This document shows positions 22,810 to 35,307 of a stretch of 64,000 nt of DNA, one piece after another. How positions within the stretch are numbered: position 1 is the first letter of the stretch; every line of letters begins with the position of its first letter. Source of the DNA: Adineta steineri (lineage: Eukaryota > Rotifera > Eurotatoria > Adinetida > Adinetidae); contig CAJNOI010000220.1 in the NCBI GenBank assembly GCA_905250115.1, forward strand, positions 1 to 64,000. Direction: 5' to 3'. The position numbers and the translations under genes were made by a program. The notes under the pieces are model-generated. The model was not told the DNA's origin. It did not search any database and saw nothing but the letters and a program-made list of their open reading frames with translations.

Positions 22810-24763
22810 TTAATGTTTTTGAATAAAATTAATTAAAGATATTGAAAGACTATTTTCATATGCAAATTTTTGTTGTTGTATTAATCGAGCACAAAAACAT
22901 TTTAATCGTGTAACATCGATTTTTTTCTTCATTTGTTCATATAATTTTTTACGAAATGCAGGCATTGAATCCATTGGACGATGTCCTTTTGTATTAGCAA
23001 AATCCAAATGAGCTCCAGCATCACATAAAATATTAAGCATATTTATAGTATTCGATGATGAATTATTTCGCATAAGTATATGTAATGGAGTATTTCCATC
23101 AGTATCCATCACATCTATATCAGCACCACAACTAATAAGTAGATGAGTTGTCATAGAACATGGATATCTAAAAAAAAAAGAATATTATCGATAAAATTTT
23201 AACTAAAATGATTTAGAATTAATTCTACTCAATAAGATTTAATATGCCTTTTGTTGAAGGATTTATACATGAATGAAGTAAAGATGAACCATTTTCCATC
23301 AATCTATATTGATATCGAATAATATATCGTATCAATTTATATAAATCTCGACGATGATTCATAGATAATTCTTGTTTTTCTTCTAAATTTTCATTATATA
23401 TCAATCGAGCAACAATTGTAATTAAATGAAGTAAAATAATAAAATATGAATCAAAATTTTCCATATATCGTTTTGATACAAGTATATAATTTAATATATT
23501 AAACAAACGAAGTATATCTTCAATAGATATATCTATATGATCAACAAATTTCATTCGTGCAAAAACAGAAATAAAACGATGCAATCGTTCAGGTTGACAA
23601 TTCATAGTATATTTTTGTTTAAGATCTAATGCATAAAACCACCAACGAAGACAATCATTATATTTATGATTATGAGCTAGAATAACTCCATAATAATAAA
23701 TAATATCATGATAATCATCTTGATCATCACCAAGAAGACGTTGTTGAATTAATATTGATTCAATAACTAACGCATCTTTTGTATTCGAACAAAGAAGTTG
23801 ATTAAATTCATCTAATGTTTGACATTCACGACGATATTGAAATATTTCCAAAGATTCTGTAGTTATTTGTTTAGGTAAATTTTTTGCTTTTCTTAATTGA
23901 AATGTTTCAATTAGATATTCAGCTGTTTTATTTAAATCACCAATATGATATATACATCCAGAAAAGCTTGTTGCAAGTAATTCTTTTGCTTCAATCCATT
24001 CAAGATCTGAACAATAATTTTCGAAAATATTAACTAAATTTATTTCACCAAAAAGAGCAGCTCGCATAAGTGGAGTGACTTTTCTTTTAATATCACGATA
24101 ATTTAATGCGCCATGTTCAAGTAAAAATTTTGTAATTTTTATTGATCGAGATCTAACTGCATAATAAAGAGCTGTTTGACCATTTTCATCTTGTTCATTA
24201 ATATTACATTGAACTTCATTGACTAAATAATCAACTATCAATGGAAATTGACGACCTGCACTAAGCATTAGATTAGTATAATTGCCTTTTTTTGTTTGAT
24301 ATGGATTAGCACCATGTTCAATTAAATAACGTGTTAATTCAATATTATTATGATAGCAAGCAGCGCGAAGAGCTGTACTATGTGTTTTTATTAAATGATT
24401 AATATTTGCATTTCCAAGTTCAATTAATAATTTAACAATATTAAAATTATTAACTGCAGCAGCTGTCCAAAGAGGTGATACACCTTCAGCAATATCTGAA
24501 TGATTATCTATTGAATTAAGAACAATTGTGCCTAATGCTTCAATATCAGGTTTAAAACGCATAAGTAACATGCGTACAATATGTTCATGTTGATAATAAC
24601 ATGCTGCTAATAATGGTGTCCATTTGGATTGATAATATGTAAATAATTTATTGATACATTTTGGATTTTGTTTTAAATATATTTCAAGTGAAATACTATG
24701 ACCTTGACGAACAGCATTATGTATTAATTCTTCATTATCAACAGACGATGATTGAAATGACAT
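22810..24763 (-). CDS. FEM1: FEM1 homologue, CUL2 ubiquitin-ligase adaptor (copy 1)
   Basis: 630 residues, close to vertebrate FEM1B/C (about 620), from two exons (24763-23229 and 23167-22810). FEM1 proteins bind carboxyl-terminal degrons through amino-terminal ankyrin repeats and recruit CUL2-elongin. Ankyrin repeats fill residues about 10-240: WTPLLAACYYQHEHIVRMLL, GVSPLWTAAAVNNFNIVKLL, HSTALRAACYHNNIELTRYL, GQTALYYAVRSRSIKITKFL. A TPR-like middle follows (LIETFQLRKAKNLPK), then two more ankyrins in exon 2 (GNTPLHILMRN), and an end LKCFCARLIQQQKFAYE...LINFIQKH. That end corresponds to the FEM1 VHL box (LKCLAARxI...). The start is the first ATG (24763). A close relative, copy 2, lies 2.5 kb away on the same strand. 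Confidence 0.93.
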
Positions 24764-25204
24764 ATTATACAAAATAAAATATATGATATTCGTGATACGT
24801 TTATCTAACCGTAAATAACCATTCAGACGTACAAATAAATAGTATCTTCGTCACGAAACACGCTGCGAAACGTTCGATTCAAAGCATGTTTTCTTTCCTA
24901 TATGTAATGTATACAGAACAGAACACATGTCACATGTTGATTACAATATTCGTATTTTTCGAAAGTAATAAAGGATAACAAAACAAAAAATATTATAGTA
25001 AATCATATATATATATTTCTAGTGAAAACTATCAGAATTCGGTTTCAAAATATATGAGAATTACGATAAAGTTTTAAGTATAAAATTATGATTTTATTTA
25101 GGTTCCTATTATCAGTAAGCAATGAATACTTGGTTATATAGTTTAAAATTCTATTTGTCATAGAATTAATTTATTGTAATAATAAAAGGAAATAAATATA
25201 ACTA
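24764..25204. other. Spacer with likely FEM1 copy 1 promoter
   Basis: 440 bases between FEM1 copy 1 and the 3' end of the alcohol dehydrogenase gene. It is AT-rich apart from a patch near 24840-24890 containing CGAAACACGCTGCGAAACG, which has a short GCGAAACG-like repeat. Nothing else is supported. Confidence 0.5.
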
Positions 25205-26582
25205 TCAATAAATAGTATGAAGAAGTTTAACGAAAGCATCATATCTTGAATCTGCTTTTCCATCAGGAAGAGCTCGTTCAGCAATACCTTGAAAATCTGA
25301 TTGTGGTACTTTATATTCTCGTAATGTACTTGTTAAATCGAGATCTGCAATGAGTTTATCAATAGCTTCAGCTACTTTCATTGCTTGTTCACGTGAATCA
25401 TTAGAAGATTGAGTTGTAGTAGTTGTAATGAATGGTAAAAGTGAAGCAAGTTGTTTAACTTCATTATCAGGTAGATGTTTAGCTTGAATTTCTACAGTAC
25501 GAGCAAGAGTTAAACATGAACAGATACCATGTGGAATGGAATAACTGAATAGAATTAAAAAGAAAATAAATTTTTATCTTATTAAAGATATAACTTACGG
25601 TGCTCCAAGTTGATAGCCAACTGCATGTGAGGGTCCTATAGGACCAATAAGATCATCAGACCAAAGACTTAACCAAGCACCAATAAGTGCTCGTTGTCGT
25701 GCTTCAACATCCTTTGGATTTCTATGACATGCTCGTAATGATTCGAATAATGAACCTGCACCTTCTCTAGCTAATACTCGAACAGGAAGTGGAGCATTAG
25801 GACGATATTGTTGTTCAACACAATGATCTAAAGCTCGTATACCAGCTAAGAATAAAATTATTCATTATTGATATATGAAAAAGATTGATTTATTTTACTT
25901 GAAAGCCATAAACGATTTGGTGTACTAAGTGACAAATTAGCATCAAGTATTAGAGCAGATGAACCAATCTCACTAGCCTTTTTTCCAACTTTTTTTCCTT
26001 CTTCATCTTAATTTTGAAAATAAATTTTTATATTTATGAAACTAGAAAATATACTTGATTTACTTACTAGTATAACCAGCAAGAATAGTTAATTCTGCTG
26101 CTGATAATGTTGTTGGAATACTAATTAATTTGAGCAATATACCTGTTTCTTCTTTATAAAAACTTATTACTATCTTGGCTGCATCAATAGGTGATCCACC
26201 GCCAACACCTATAATTCCATCACATTTACTTTCTTTTAGTTCATTTACACATTTTTTAATATCTTCAACAGGAGCATGTTGTTTAATAGAACTAAAAACA
26301 CCACTTATTTGACAATTAGCAGCTTTTTTTACTTGTTCTATCACATCTGTTTTCGTTGCTAATGAATTTCCAGTTATAATAAGTGGTTTACTGATAGAAA
26401 GATCACGAAGTATATCAGCTAGTTTAGCAAGGGAACCAATACCATATTCAACTCTTTCTTGAAAAATAAAAAACTTTTTAAATGATTATATAGAAATATC
26501 TATGTAATTTACTTAAAATAGTAGGTACATAAGTTCCTGAAGTTGCAGTTTGAACAGTCGTTGGAATAATAAAAGACGACAT
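25205..26582 (-). CDS. Iron-type alcohol dehydrogenase, maleylacetate reductase-like
   Basis: 384-residue NAD(P)-dependent oxidoreductase of the group III (Fe-ADH) superfamily, from five exons (26582-26513, 26457-26068, 26006-25899, 25845-25599, 25544-25205), in frame throughout. Visible motifs are ERVEYGIGSL near the front and GIIGVGGGSPIDAAK for the dinucleotide. SIPTTLSAAELTILAGYT follows, as in maleylacetate reductases and their fungal relatives, in place of the PTTAGTGSE of ordinary Fe-ADHs. The metal/active-site histidines lie in RALDHCVEQQY, PSHAVGYQLG and YSIPHGICSCLTL. Maleylacetate reductase completes ring cleavage of chlorinated or hydroxylated aromatics in bacteria and fungi and is not a standard animal enzyme, so transfer is plausible. 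The introns are of normal local size, which argues against contamination. It lies between two FEM1 copies on the same strand. Confidence 0.88.
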
Positions 26583-27244
26583 ATCGATAGAATTATATAA
26601 GATAGAATGAATAGAAAAGCAACATCATATTATATAGTATTTACATCCATTGTAATGATTACAAAGCATGTTCTTGACATGTGACTGGTTGGACACTTTT
26701 ACTGTGGGATACACAAGTGAAAGAAACCGTAAAAAGTATTTATAGAAGTTTATTTTTATCATTTAAAGCAATGCACTGTTATGAGTACTCATATTTTCTA
26801 ATATGATAATGAATTAGGTATAAGTAAGAAGAAAAAAAGACCTTCGATATGACAAACGAAAAGTAAGAGAAAAAAACAAGGTAAAGAATACATATATGAT
26901 AAGAAAACGAAAAAAAAGAGAGAGTAACGTCTTATGACGTCAACAAATCTTATTGGACATTGTTAAACCCATCTGTTTTTATAACAAAAATGTATCATCG
27001 TTCTAGAATTTCTTAGAAATAAGTTATATACATTGAATTGTTCTAAATAAATGTTTTTAAAAATAATGTATCATAAAATATAGATAAATTTATATGTAAA
27101 AATCTGAATATTTATTCTATATAAAGAAATAAATGGATGATTTTATTTTGAGATTTACTAAGATATACCAGCAGTATGTAAATACATATTATATTTCGAA
27201 AAAATATTAAAAAAGTATGTTTTATTCGGTGAAAAAATTTCTAA
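26583..27244. other. Spacer
   Basis: 660 bases between the dehydrogenase start and the end of FEM1 copy 2, presumably holding the dehydrogenase promoter. A TGACGTCA CRE-like palindrome (26935-26942) lies about 350 bases upstream of the start. No other features were seen. Confidence 0.5.
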
Positions 27245-29264
27245 TCAATGTTTTTCAATAAAATTCACAAGTAATGATGAAAATTGATTATGTTTAAATG
27301 ATATTTTTTGTTTTCGTATTAAACGAGCACATAAACATTTTAATTGACCAACACCTATTTTTTTTCTAAGATGTACTTTAACATGAGTATTTGTTGCGGA
27401 TTCAAGTGGTGTTTGACCATTATCATTAACACAATCTGGATGTGCTCGACCAGTATCACAAAGAAGATTAATAATAAATAATATATTTTCAATATCATCA
27501 TTACGTTGAGCAATTAAATGTAATGGTGTATTTCGTTTTAAATCAATTGCATCAATATTAGCACCACATTGAAGAAGAAGACGAACTGTATTATAACATG
27601 GATATCTAGATTAAGAATAAGTATTAATAATCTTATCGAAAGTAAAATAAAAATACATACTTGCATAATGCCATTATATGACTATCATTTACACATGATA
27701 ATCCTGTCATCATACTTAAATGCAATAAAGTCCAGCATGATAAATTTTCAGTAGTTATATAACAACTTTTAACAGACATGACCAATATACGATAGATTTC
27801 ATTCATCGAAGATGAGAATCGTTGTTTGTCAGATATCTATAAATTAAAAAAAAAATTAAGATTTAGTTTCAATATTAAATAAATACATACATGACTAATA
27901 ACTGTAATTAAATAAAATATTGTTAATAGATTATGATCATTATGTCGACCATTTGAAAGTTCATTATTAAGTGCATTTAAAATTTCTAAGATAGCTTTTT
28001 CTGATATATGATCTAAATCATTTATAATCATTTCAGCAAAAATATGAACAAAATCTCTTAAATGCCATTTATCAAAATTAATTTTATGTTGTTTTCGTAA
28101 ATCAAGTTCATATAACCAAAATCGTAATGATATATCATATTGTTGTATATCAGCTAATATAGTGCCATAAAATCTTATAGAATGACGATATCGTTTATTT
28201 TTTTGACCTAAAATTCTTTCTTGTATACGTAATGATTCAATATGTAATTCAGTATTTGATTCAGATATAAGTTGATTGAATTGATTTAATGTTTGACATT
28301 CATGAGAATAATTATATGCTTCAATAAATAAATTAGATGAGATTGTTTTCGGAAGATTTTTTTCTTGTCTCCATTTATATGCTTTTGTCATATGTTCAAT
28401 CGCTTTATCAAGGTTATAATTTCTAGATTCAATATTTGCATAAGATGCAGCAAGTAATTCTCTTCCTTCAATCCATTCTAAATCTGATGAACAATAATTT
28501 TCAAATGCATCAACTAAATCTTCTCTTGCTTCTAATGCAGCCCACATTAATGGTGTGATTACATTTACTGAGATATTTTTTGCTCCATGCTCTAATAATA
28601 ATTGAATAACATCAAGTGAACCACCATCAATAGCATAATGTAATGATGTTCGACCATCTTGATCATATTCATTTGGATTACATTTTAACTCATGAAGAAA
28701 ATATGTTAACATATGTATATGTCCACGATAAGCACTCAACATGAAATTTGTATAATTTCCATCTCGAACAAGTTGCATATCAGCACCATGCGATATTAAA
28801 TATTGTGCTATATCAAGACGACCAATATATGAAGCAGCTCGAAGTGGTGAACTACGTGTAATTGATAAATGATTGACATTTGCATTACCTTCTTCAATTA
28901 ATAATTTAACAATATCAAAACTACCAACAGCTGCAGCAACCCAAAGTGCTGATACACCATACATTACTTCATGAACAAAATCAAGTTTAACATCACCTGT
29001 TGCATTAATATCGGGTTTAAAACGACGTAATAACATACGTACAATATTTTCATGTTTATAAAAACATGCAGCAATTAATAATGTCCATTTTGATCGTCCA
29101 TATATGAATAATTGATCGATATTTTCAAGAGAATATCGATTTAAATATGTTTCAAGCGAAAAAACACGTCCTTGTCGTGTAGCTCGATGTATAAGATCAT
29201 TATTATATGTCGATGAATATTTAAATAACATATCACTATGAAAATTATCGTTACATGCTTGCAT
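27245..29264 (-). CDS. FEM1: FEM1 homologue, CUL2 ubiquitin-ligase adaptor (copy 2)
   Basis: 636 residues from three exons (29264-27891, 27836-27661, 27605-27245), a paralogue of the gene at 22810-24763. The ankyrin repeats match position by position: WTLLIAACFYKHENIVRMLL, SALWVAAAVGSFDIVKLLI, SSPLRAASYIGRLDIAQYL, GRTSLHYAIDGGSLDVIQLL. Both copies share the LEWIE(A/G)(K/R)ELLA phrase after the repeats. Both keep the last intron at the same phase before TATCCATG, and both end with the VHL-box-like LKCLCARLIRKQKISF. Copy 2 has one extra intron (27837-27890, 54 bases) inside what is exon 1 of copy 1. The two are clearly diverged, so the duplication is not recent. The roles are as for copy 1: degron recognition for a CUL2 ligase. 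Whether both bind the same degrons cannot be judged. Confidence 0.93.
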
Positions 29265-30412
29265 GTTTTCACTCTTACCACATTGAAAATTTTATTCTGA
29301 TACTGCGCAAACACAACCGCATGATTCAGAAGAGAACAGAACAAAAACAGAGCGAAAAATACTAATATACGACATAAGTAGATGTAGGCGAACCTGCTTG
29401 CTATGGCATGTACTTAAAACGCTTCATAAGACAAAAAATTCGTTAAAGGTATCATTCAATACATGTTCGTTCTCTTTCTTTCTGTCCGTCGGGGTAGTTT
29501 TTTTTCTATTGTTTTCTTTCTTGACAAGCTTTTTTTGTGTTGTTGATGTGTAATAACTCACATATTTTCCAGTAATAATTATATAATTCTGTATTACATA
29601 TCATCTTTCTTATAATGTCTTATGTAAATATCTATTATTTCTAAGTGAAGAGTGTCTAATTTAACTTCATACATAAAAACTTAATGTGGTTGAGTAAAAT
29701 TCAATTCTATTCATATAATTGAAAATTTGATTGTTTTCAAGTAATTTTAAAGTGTATTGAAAATTTATTTCTTCTATGTTGTACAAATGCAACTATAGAT
29801 CTATGAACAAAGTTTCATAAAATTCAATCTCTTTACACTTATTAATCATTCAAATGTATTTTAAATGAATTATTTCGTTAACAATCGTGGAATTTCAAAT
29901 GTTGTATATATGTTCGTTGCGAAATTACGCAAAAAGCTTCTTGATAGAACTACTCTAATATTACGCGCACAACTGCAATAGAGTATGACATAGTGAAAAT
30001 GATTGATTTTGATAATGAGTGTAATGTATTACTAAACGAAAACAATAATTATTTATAGTAACAAACATTAGTGAAAAACATCATAACAATGTATTCAACG
30101 TTAAAATAAGAAAAATATTGTTTGGCTACGATTTTAAAATACACCTATTTGCGTACTTGTAACTACTCGTATTCAAATTGTTGTTCATTACTTTTCTGTA
30201 TTATAAACTAATCGTTACAAAATCGCAATTAACTGTTCTGAAAATCTAGCATTTATTCGAACATTTGTGATTATATTCAATCAGATTTTATATATTCGTA
30301 GCTAATTTACTATTATTATATTTATCCGAAAAATGAAAAGTCTTTTCAATAAAGAAATATACTGACATTTGATTTATTTTTTTTATGAATAAAAATAAAG
30401 TAAAATAACATA
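29265..30412. other. Spacer
   Basis: 1.15 kb of AT-rich DNA between FEM1 copy 2 and the end of the A-PCP-R gene. The FEM1 promoter must be here. A 90-base patch near 29360-29500 is less AT-rich. No gene, RNA or repeat is supported. Confidence 0.5.
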
Positions 30413-33400
30413 TTAACAAACCATCTTAAGAAATACAAACTTCAACCATTTAAACACATAATCTTTGTCTAACGTTGGAAAATTCAATTGAGATATAGCA
30501 TTGTAATATTGATCAGCAGAAATACGTAAATCTTCGTTAAAAGCACTTTCTAATAGAAATTCTTCTGCAGATTCAAAGGGATTGCCTTGATGGGTAATTG
30601 TCTTTAACTTTAATCGCCATTCTTCATATGAGACTTTTTCTAATTGAACACCAGAATACTGTATACTATCAACTATATTCTTAAATGGTATTTTAGAATG
30701 TGAATTGAGTACATGATAGATTTTTCCATTTATGTCGGATGTAAGACGACTCAAATAGACAATTGTTTTAGCAGTAAAATCAACTGGTAGGCCATGTAAA
30801 TGGGTATTAATTTGTGTTCCACGATAACAACCTAACTTCATGATTGAAGCAAGTAGTAATGTATGAATATCATTTACATTACATGCTCCCGTTTCAGTAG
30901 CAGCACATATTGATCCAAGACGATAAATAACTACTGGTAAGCCTAACTGACTCGCCTTAGTAATGAGTTTTTCTGCTACCCATTTACTCTGTCCATAACC
31001 ACCGGCTAAACCATCTGGAGGAATTTTATCGATTGATATCTCCATATTAATACCAGATGATAATACACTCAGTGTCGAGATATATTGTACAGGTATACAT
31101 ATTGAGCTGTATGTTGCTAGACGAATGATCTCTCGAGTACCACATACATTTGGGCCATATAATTGACTGTATGGAAGTACAAAATTAACAGTAGCACCAC
31201 AATGAAAAATTATATCGATTTGTTTAGCCAATGATTCGTATGTTTCACTATCTAATCCAAAATAAGTTTTAGCTAAATCACCTTTTAATGATACAATACG
31301 TTTTTCATAATTTTCTTCCCATATCTGATAGAAAAGCATATTTTTTCGAATGCGATCTAAAGGATTCGCTGAAGATTCACATCGTACCAGACAAACAAAT
31401 TTACAATCAAATGGATAAACTCTTAATAATTCTGCTAGTAAGAAAGCACCCACAAATCCAGTAGTTCCTGTAATAAATATCAATGAAGGAGAACAAGTTG
31501 TTTTCTTACATTCATTCACATTAATTTTTAAATCCAATTGAGAATCATTTAATAATTGTGGCACAATAGAATGAGACATTGAAGAAAGTTGAGAAGGATC
31601 TTTGATAAGAGATGTCAATCGTTGAAGAGTCATAGTAGGTTCAAAGAGTACACTTATTGGTACAGGTACTCCAAAGTTATTTTCAATCATACGAGATAAT
31701 CGCACAGCTGTCAATGAATCATTACCATTAGATATTAATAAATGTTCTTCATCATCTTTTGATATAGATTGTCCTGTTGCTGTTTCTATAATAGTTTTAA
31801 GTCGTTGATCAATAGTCTTAGATGCTTTTAGTCGATCTGCATAATATGCAGCTAGTTTATGACGACAGGGCTTGAATGAAGATGTAAGAAGACCATTTTC
31901 TGGTGTAAAAGGTTCAAAATCGACAACTAAATGTGATGGAAATTCATGTTTTCGTAGTGATTCTTTTGTGGCAATTGAACGAAGATCGTTTAGAATTGCA
32001 TCACAAAATTGAGAATTTGGATTATTCATATCGAAATTTATTATATTATGCTCAAGAGCAAACGTTTGTGCATAGGCTCTATTAGGTACAACTACTGCAG
32101 CAACAGAATCTGATAGAAGATCGCCATGAATATAGATTTGTTCAACGAACGAACTTTGAATGTAAATACTTTGAAGATACTCAGGTGATACAAATTGTCC
32201 TTGTGAAAGTTTAAAGAAACTTTTTTTACGATCGATAACATGCAAATCAGGTTTACCATCAGAATTAGTGCGTAATTCAACAATATCACCAGTACGGAAA
32301 AATCCATCATCAGTTAGAGCTGCACGAGTTTCTTCAGGATTATTCATATATCCCGAAAACATTTGTTTCGTTTTTGTTAAAATTTCTCCTCGTGGATAAG
32401 GTTTATCATCGATTGTATAACCCATTTCTGGTACAGATTCAAGACGATACCGAATATCGTTTTCAACAGCTTGGTTATATGCCACACTTCCACATTCAGT
32501 AATTCCATATGATTCATTGATTCGACATTTTGAAAAGCATCGTTTCATAAAATTGAATACAGCTGGACTAACTTTAGCACCTCCTACTGTAATCGATTCA
32601 CAACGTGTCGGAATCAGTTTAGAAAATTGTTCTAGTAAACGTTTTTCTTTTCTTGCTCTGGCTTCTAATGAATGATGAACGTTAATTAATGAACAAGCTG
32701 TTTTAAATTCCGCATATATTTTATTCCAAATACTTGGTGGAGCTGCAAATGATGTAGGTCGAACTAAAGCTAGTTCTTCCATTAATCTATTGACATCTCC
32801 TGTTGAGAATCCGATACGTCCTCCAGAAATAAAAGTTCCAATAGCTGCATCACGATCTGAGGCCCATGCGAATGGTCGATAGGCAAATGTAACTCTATCA
32901 AAATTATATGAAATGAACCAATTTCGAAATGTTTCTCGATACGCTTCTTCAGAAATTATAGAACCTTTAGGAAAACCAGAACTTCCACTAGTATATATAA
33001 CCGTGAGACAATCGGTAGGTTTTATAATGACACGATCATATTTTTTGGTAGAACCAATATTTTCAATATCGCCCATATAATGAAGAGTAAATCTGTTTGC
33101 ATGAACTTGTGCTAAAATGACATTTAGTATATTATATAGAAAAAAAAATTAACAAATATTTTTACGGTAAAATTTCTCAAATAAATAGTTTTCATATTGC
33201 TAAGCATGCTTCAAAATTCTTTAGTTTGAAAATGAATCGAAGCAGAAGTCAGGAAAGAAATGCATTTTAAAGTAAACCTTGTACTGTATGATATGATAAA
33301 TATAGTGTACTTACCCTTGATCGTCTCGCAAATAGGATCCATGCACACGATACGACGAAGTGATGGACATTCTGCACCTAATTGAATAAATCTTAGTAGC

Positions 33401-33999
33401 ATTTGTTTGTCACAAACAACTACAGAAACTTGAGTATTATTAATAACGAAAGCAATTTCACGATTGTCAAATAAACAGTATATCGGTACACTGATAAAAC
33501 TTTGTAACATGCATGCAAAATCAGTGATCATCCATTCAGGTCGATTTGCTGCACAGATGGCAAGATAACCACGTGGTTCAATTAAATGTCGCAATCCATT
33601 TCCAAAATTTTTTGTTCGATTACCTATTGTTTTATATGTTATCCATGAATATGAATCGATATATACTGGTGGATTGGTTTCATCAAAATCTCGAGTACCC
33701 ATGCAATAACGGTTCGAGAATATCTTAAGTGCTTTCTCGATACCGGCTGCCATATCCACTGGAACAATTCCATTGTCAGATATTGGCCCATAAGAAAACT
33801 CTTGTACCATTTGATGAGGATGTGGTGGATCTTTTGTTTTCATACATTGTTTACAGTAATCATAATCTGTACAAATAGTGCAATTATAACGAAATTCACC
33901 TTCCCAAATGGTTCCTTGACAATTATCACAATACCAGTGACTTGGTTGTGTTTTAGTATAAATATTCATTTTGATTTTGAACAAAAAAAATTTTTTCAT
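30413..33999 (-). CDS. Carboxylic-acid-reductase-like A-PCP-R protein with N-terminal ZZ zinc finger
   Basis: 1127 residues from two exons (33999-33315 and 33111-30413). In order: a ZZ-type zinc finger near residues 20-55 (WYCDNCQ, RYNCTICTDYDYCKQC, then paired histidines), and an adenylation domain from about 75 to 640. That domain has YTSGSSGFPKGS for ATP, ITVGGAKVSP, INESYGITECG, FFRTGD and IDRKK. A carrier-protein domain follows with the phosphopantetheine serine in NGNDSLTAVRLS near 694, then a thioester-reductase domain from about 770. The reductase has FITGTTGFVGAFLLAELLRV, FHCGATVNFV and the catalytic GGYGQSKWVAEKLI (Tyr-x3-Lys). This layout activates an acid with ATP, holds it as a thioester and reduces it with NADPH, as in bacterial carboxylic acid reductases and fungal aminoadipate reductase-like proteins. 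The substrate is unknown. The ATG at 33969 (MNIYTK) is an alternative start. The zinc finger is an odd partner. The large second exon suggests few introns gained since acquisition. Confidence 0.93.
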
Positions 34000-35307
34000 T
34001 TAAACATAACTAATTTATGAAAATCTGAAAAAATAAATATTATCAGTTATATTTTGAATTAACTATACTATTGCATTATTAATACTTCCTATATAATATG
34101 AATGAGAAAAGTCATGATATTGTCATATATATATTTTACCAACATACTTTATTTGCTAATAAACATATCTATATACTTATCTAAGCTCACCGTCACTGAC
34201 TCTTTTGTTTGATACATCAAAAATAAACCTGTGTTTATCTGATGTCAACTCTTTATTAAATATTACATTCTATGTTTCTTACCTTCATACGTGATTATTT
34301 TTCTCAAATAAAGCAAAAACATTGTGAGCCCGTGAGTATCAAATAAAAATAAATGCTGTTAGTTGTTGATAACTATCGTATATAAATACTGCAAAGCTGA
34401 TGAAATAACTGACTCATAAACCATGCTTTTGTCATGACTAAGTATAATGCGAAACTCTCGATATTGTAACACGTACACGATGACAAATTTTTTTTTGTGT
34501 TCGTGTTTTTTCCTTTATGAATAACAGATTCGTTAAATATTAGTCACTATCGCATTTCTTATCAACAAGTAAGTCGTTTTCGTTGAATATCATATACTTG
34601 GAAATAATAAAAAGTCATCTGCTGTTATCAATTATTCTAATCTTGAAAAGAAAAGATTTTGCTATCATTAATGTTAAACGTAAATGTATTCCGTACATAT
34701 AAATACTCAGCAGAATAAATTATCAAATAGTATGATGTATTTGTTCAGAAGTTAATTGTATAATCAAACAAAATATATATTACAGGTGTTTTGTTTTAAC
34801 AATTTTATTTATCAACTCTTATGATATATTCATTTTCTTGTTCTATTTCATATAGAATATCATACAATCGTGACTAGGAAGTTAACTTTTATCGTAAAAT
34901 TATCATCAATATTTGTTAGTTGTTATTTGGCTGAAACACGTATGATTACTTAGAATTGATGAATAACTTATTTAAATAAAAAACAATCTTGTGTATCATT
35001 GATTAATAAGTTCATTTGTTTTATTGATAAAGAAATAAATAGTTATATAGAGGTTATTAATTCTTTATGCATATTCACATATATCTTCTATTTCTCAGAT
35101 TCTGACTTAATGAAAAGTAGTTTTCCATATGGCATTCATTATATAAACTTTTATTTCTTTTTAAATAAAATATTTATGAAAAATTTAGTTTCTTTCTTAT
35201 ATATTAATATTGATTACATTAGCAAGATGTAATCATTTTGATTGTGTATTTTAATTTTTGAAAAAAATTGAATGTGTTTTGAAGTAATTATTTAATGCAA
35301 AGTTGAT
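34000..35307. other. Spacer
   Basis: 1.3 kb of AT-rich sequence upstream of the A-PCP-R gene, up to the end of the 35308 gene. An open frame at 34999-35232 (plus) is low-complexity, with no recognisable content. No element is supported. Confidence 0.5.

Noticed and set aside
34999-35232. 77-codon plus-strand frame in the spacer after the A-PCP-R gene
   Set aside because: Composed of Phe, Ile, Tyr and Asn runs typical of AT-rich noise, with no motif.
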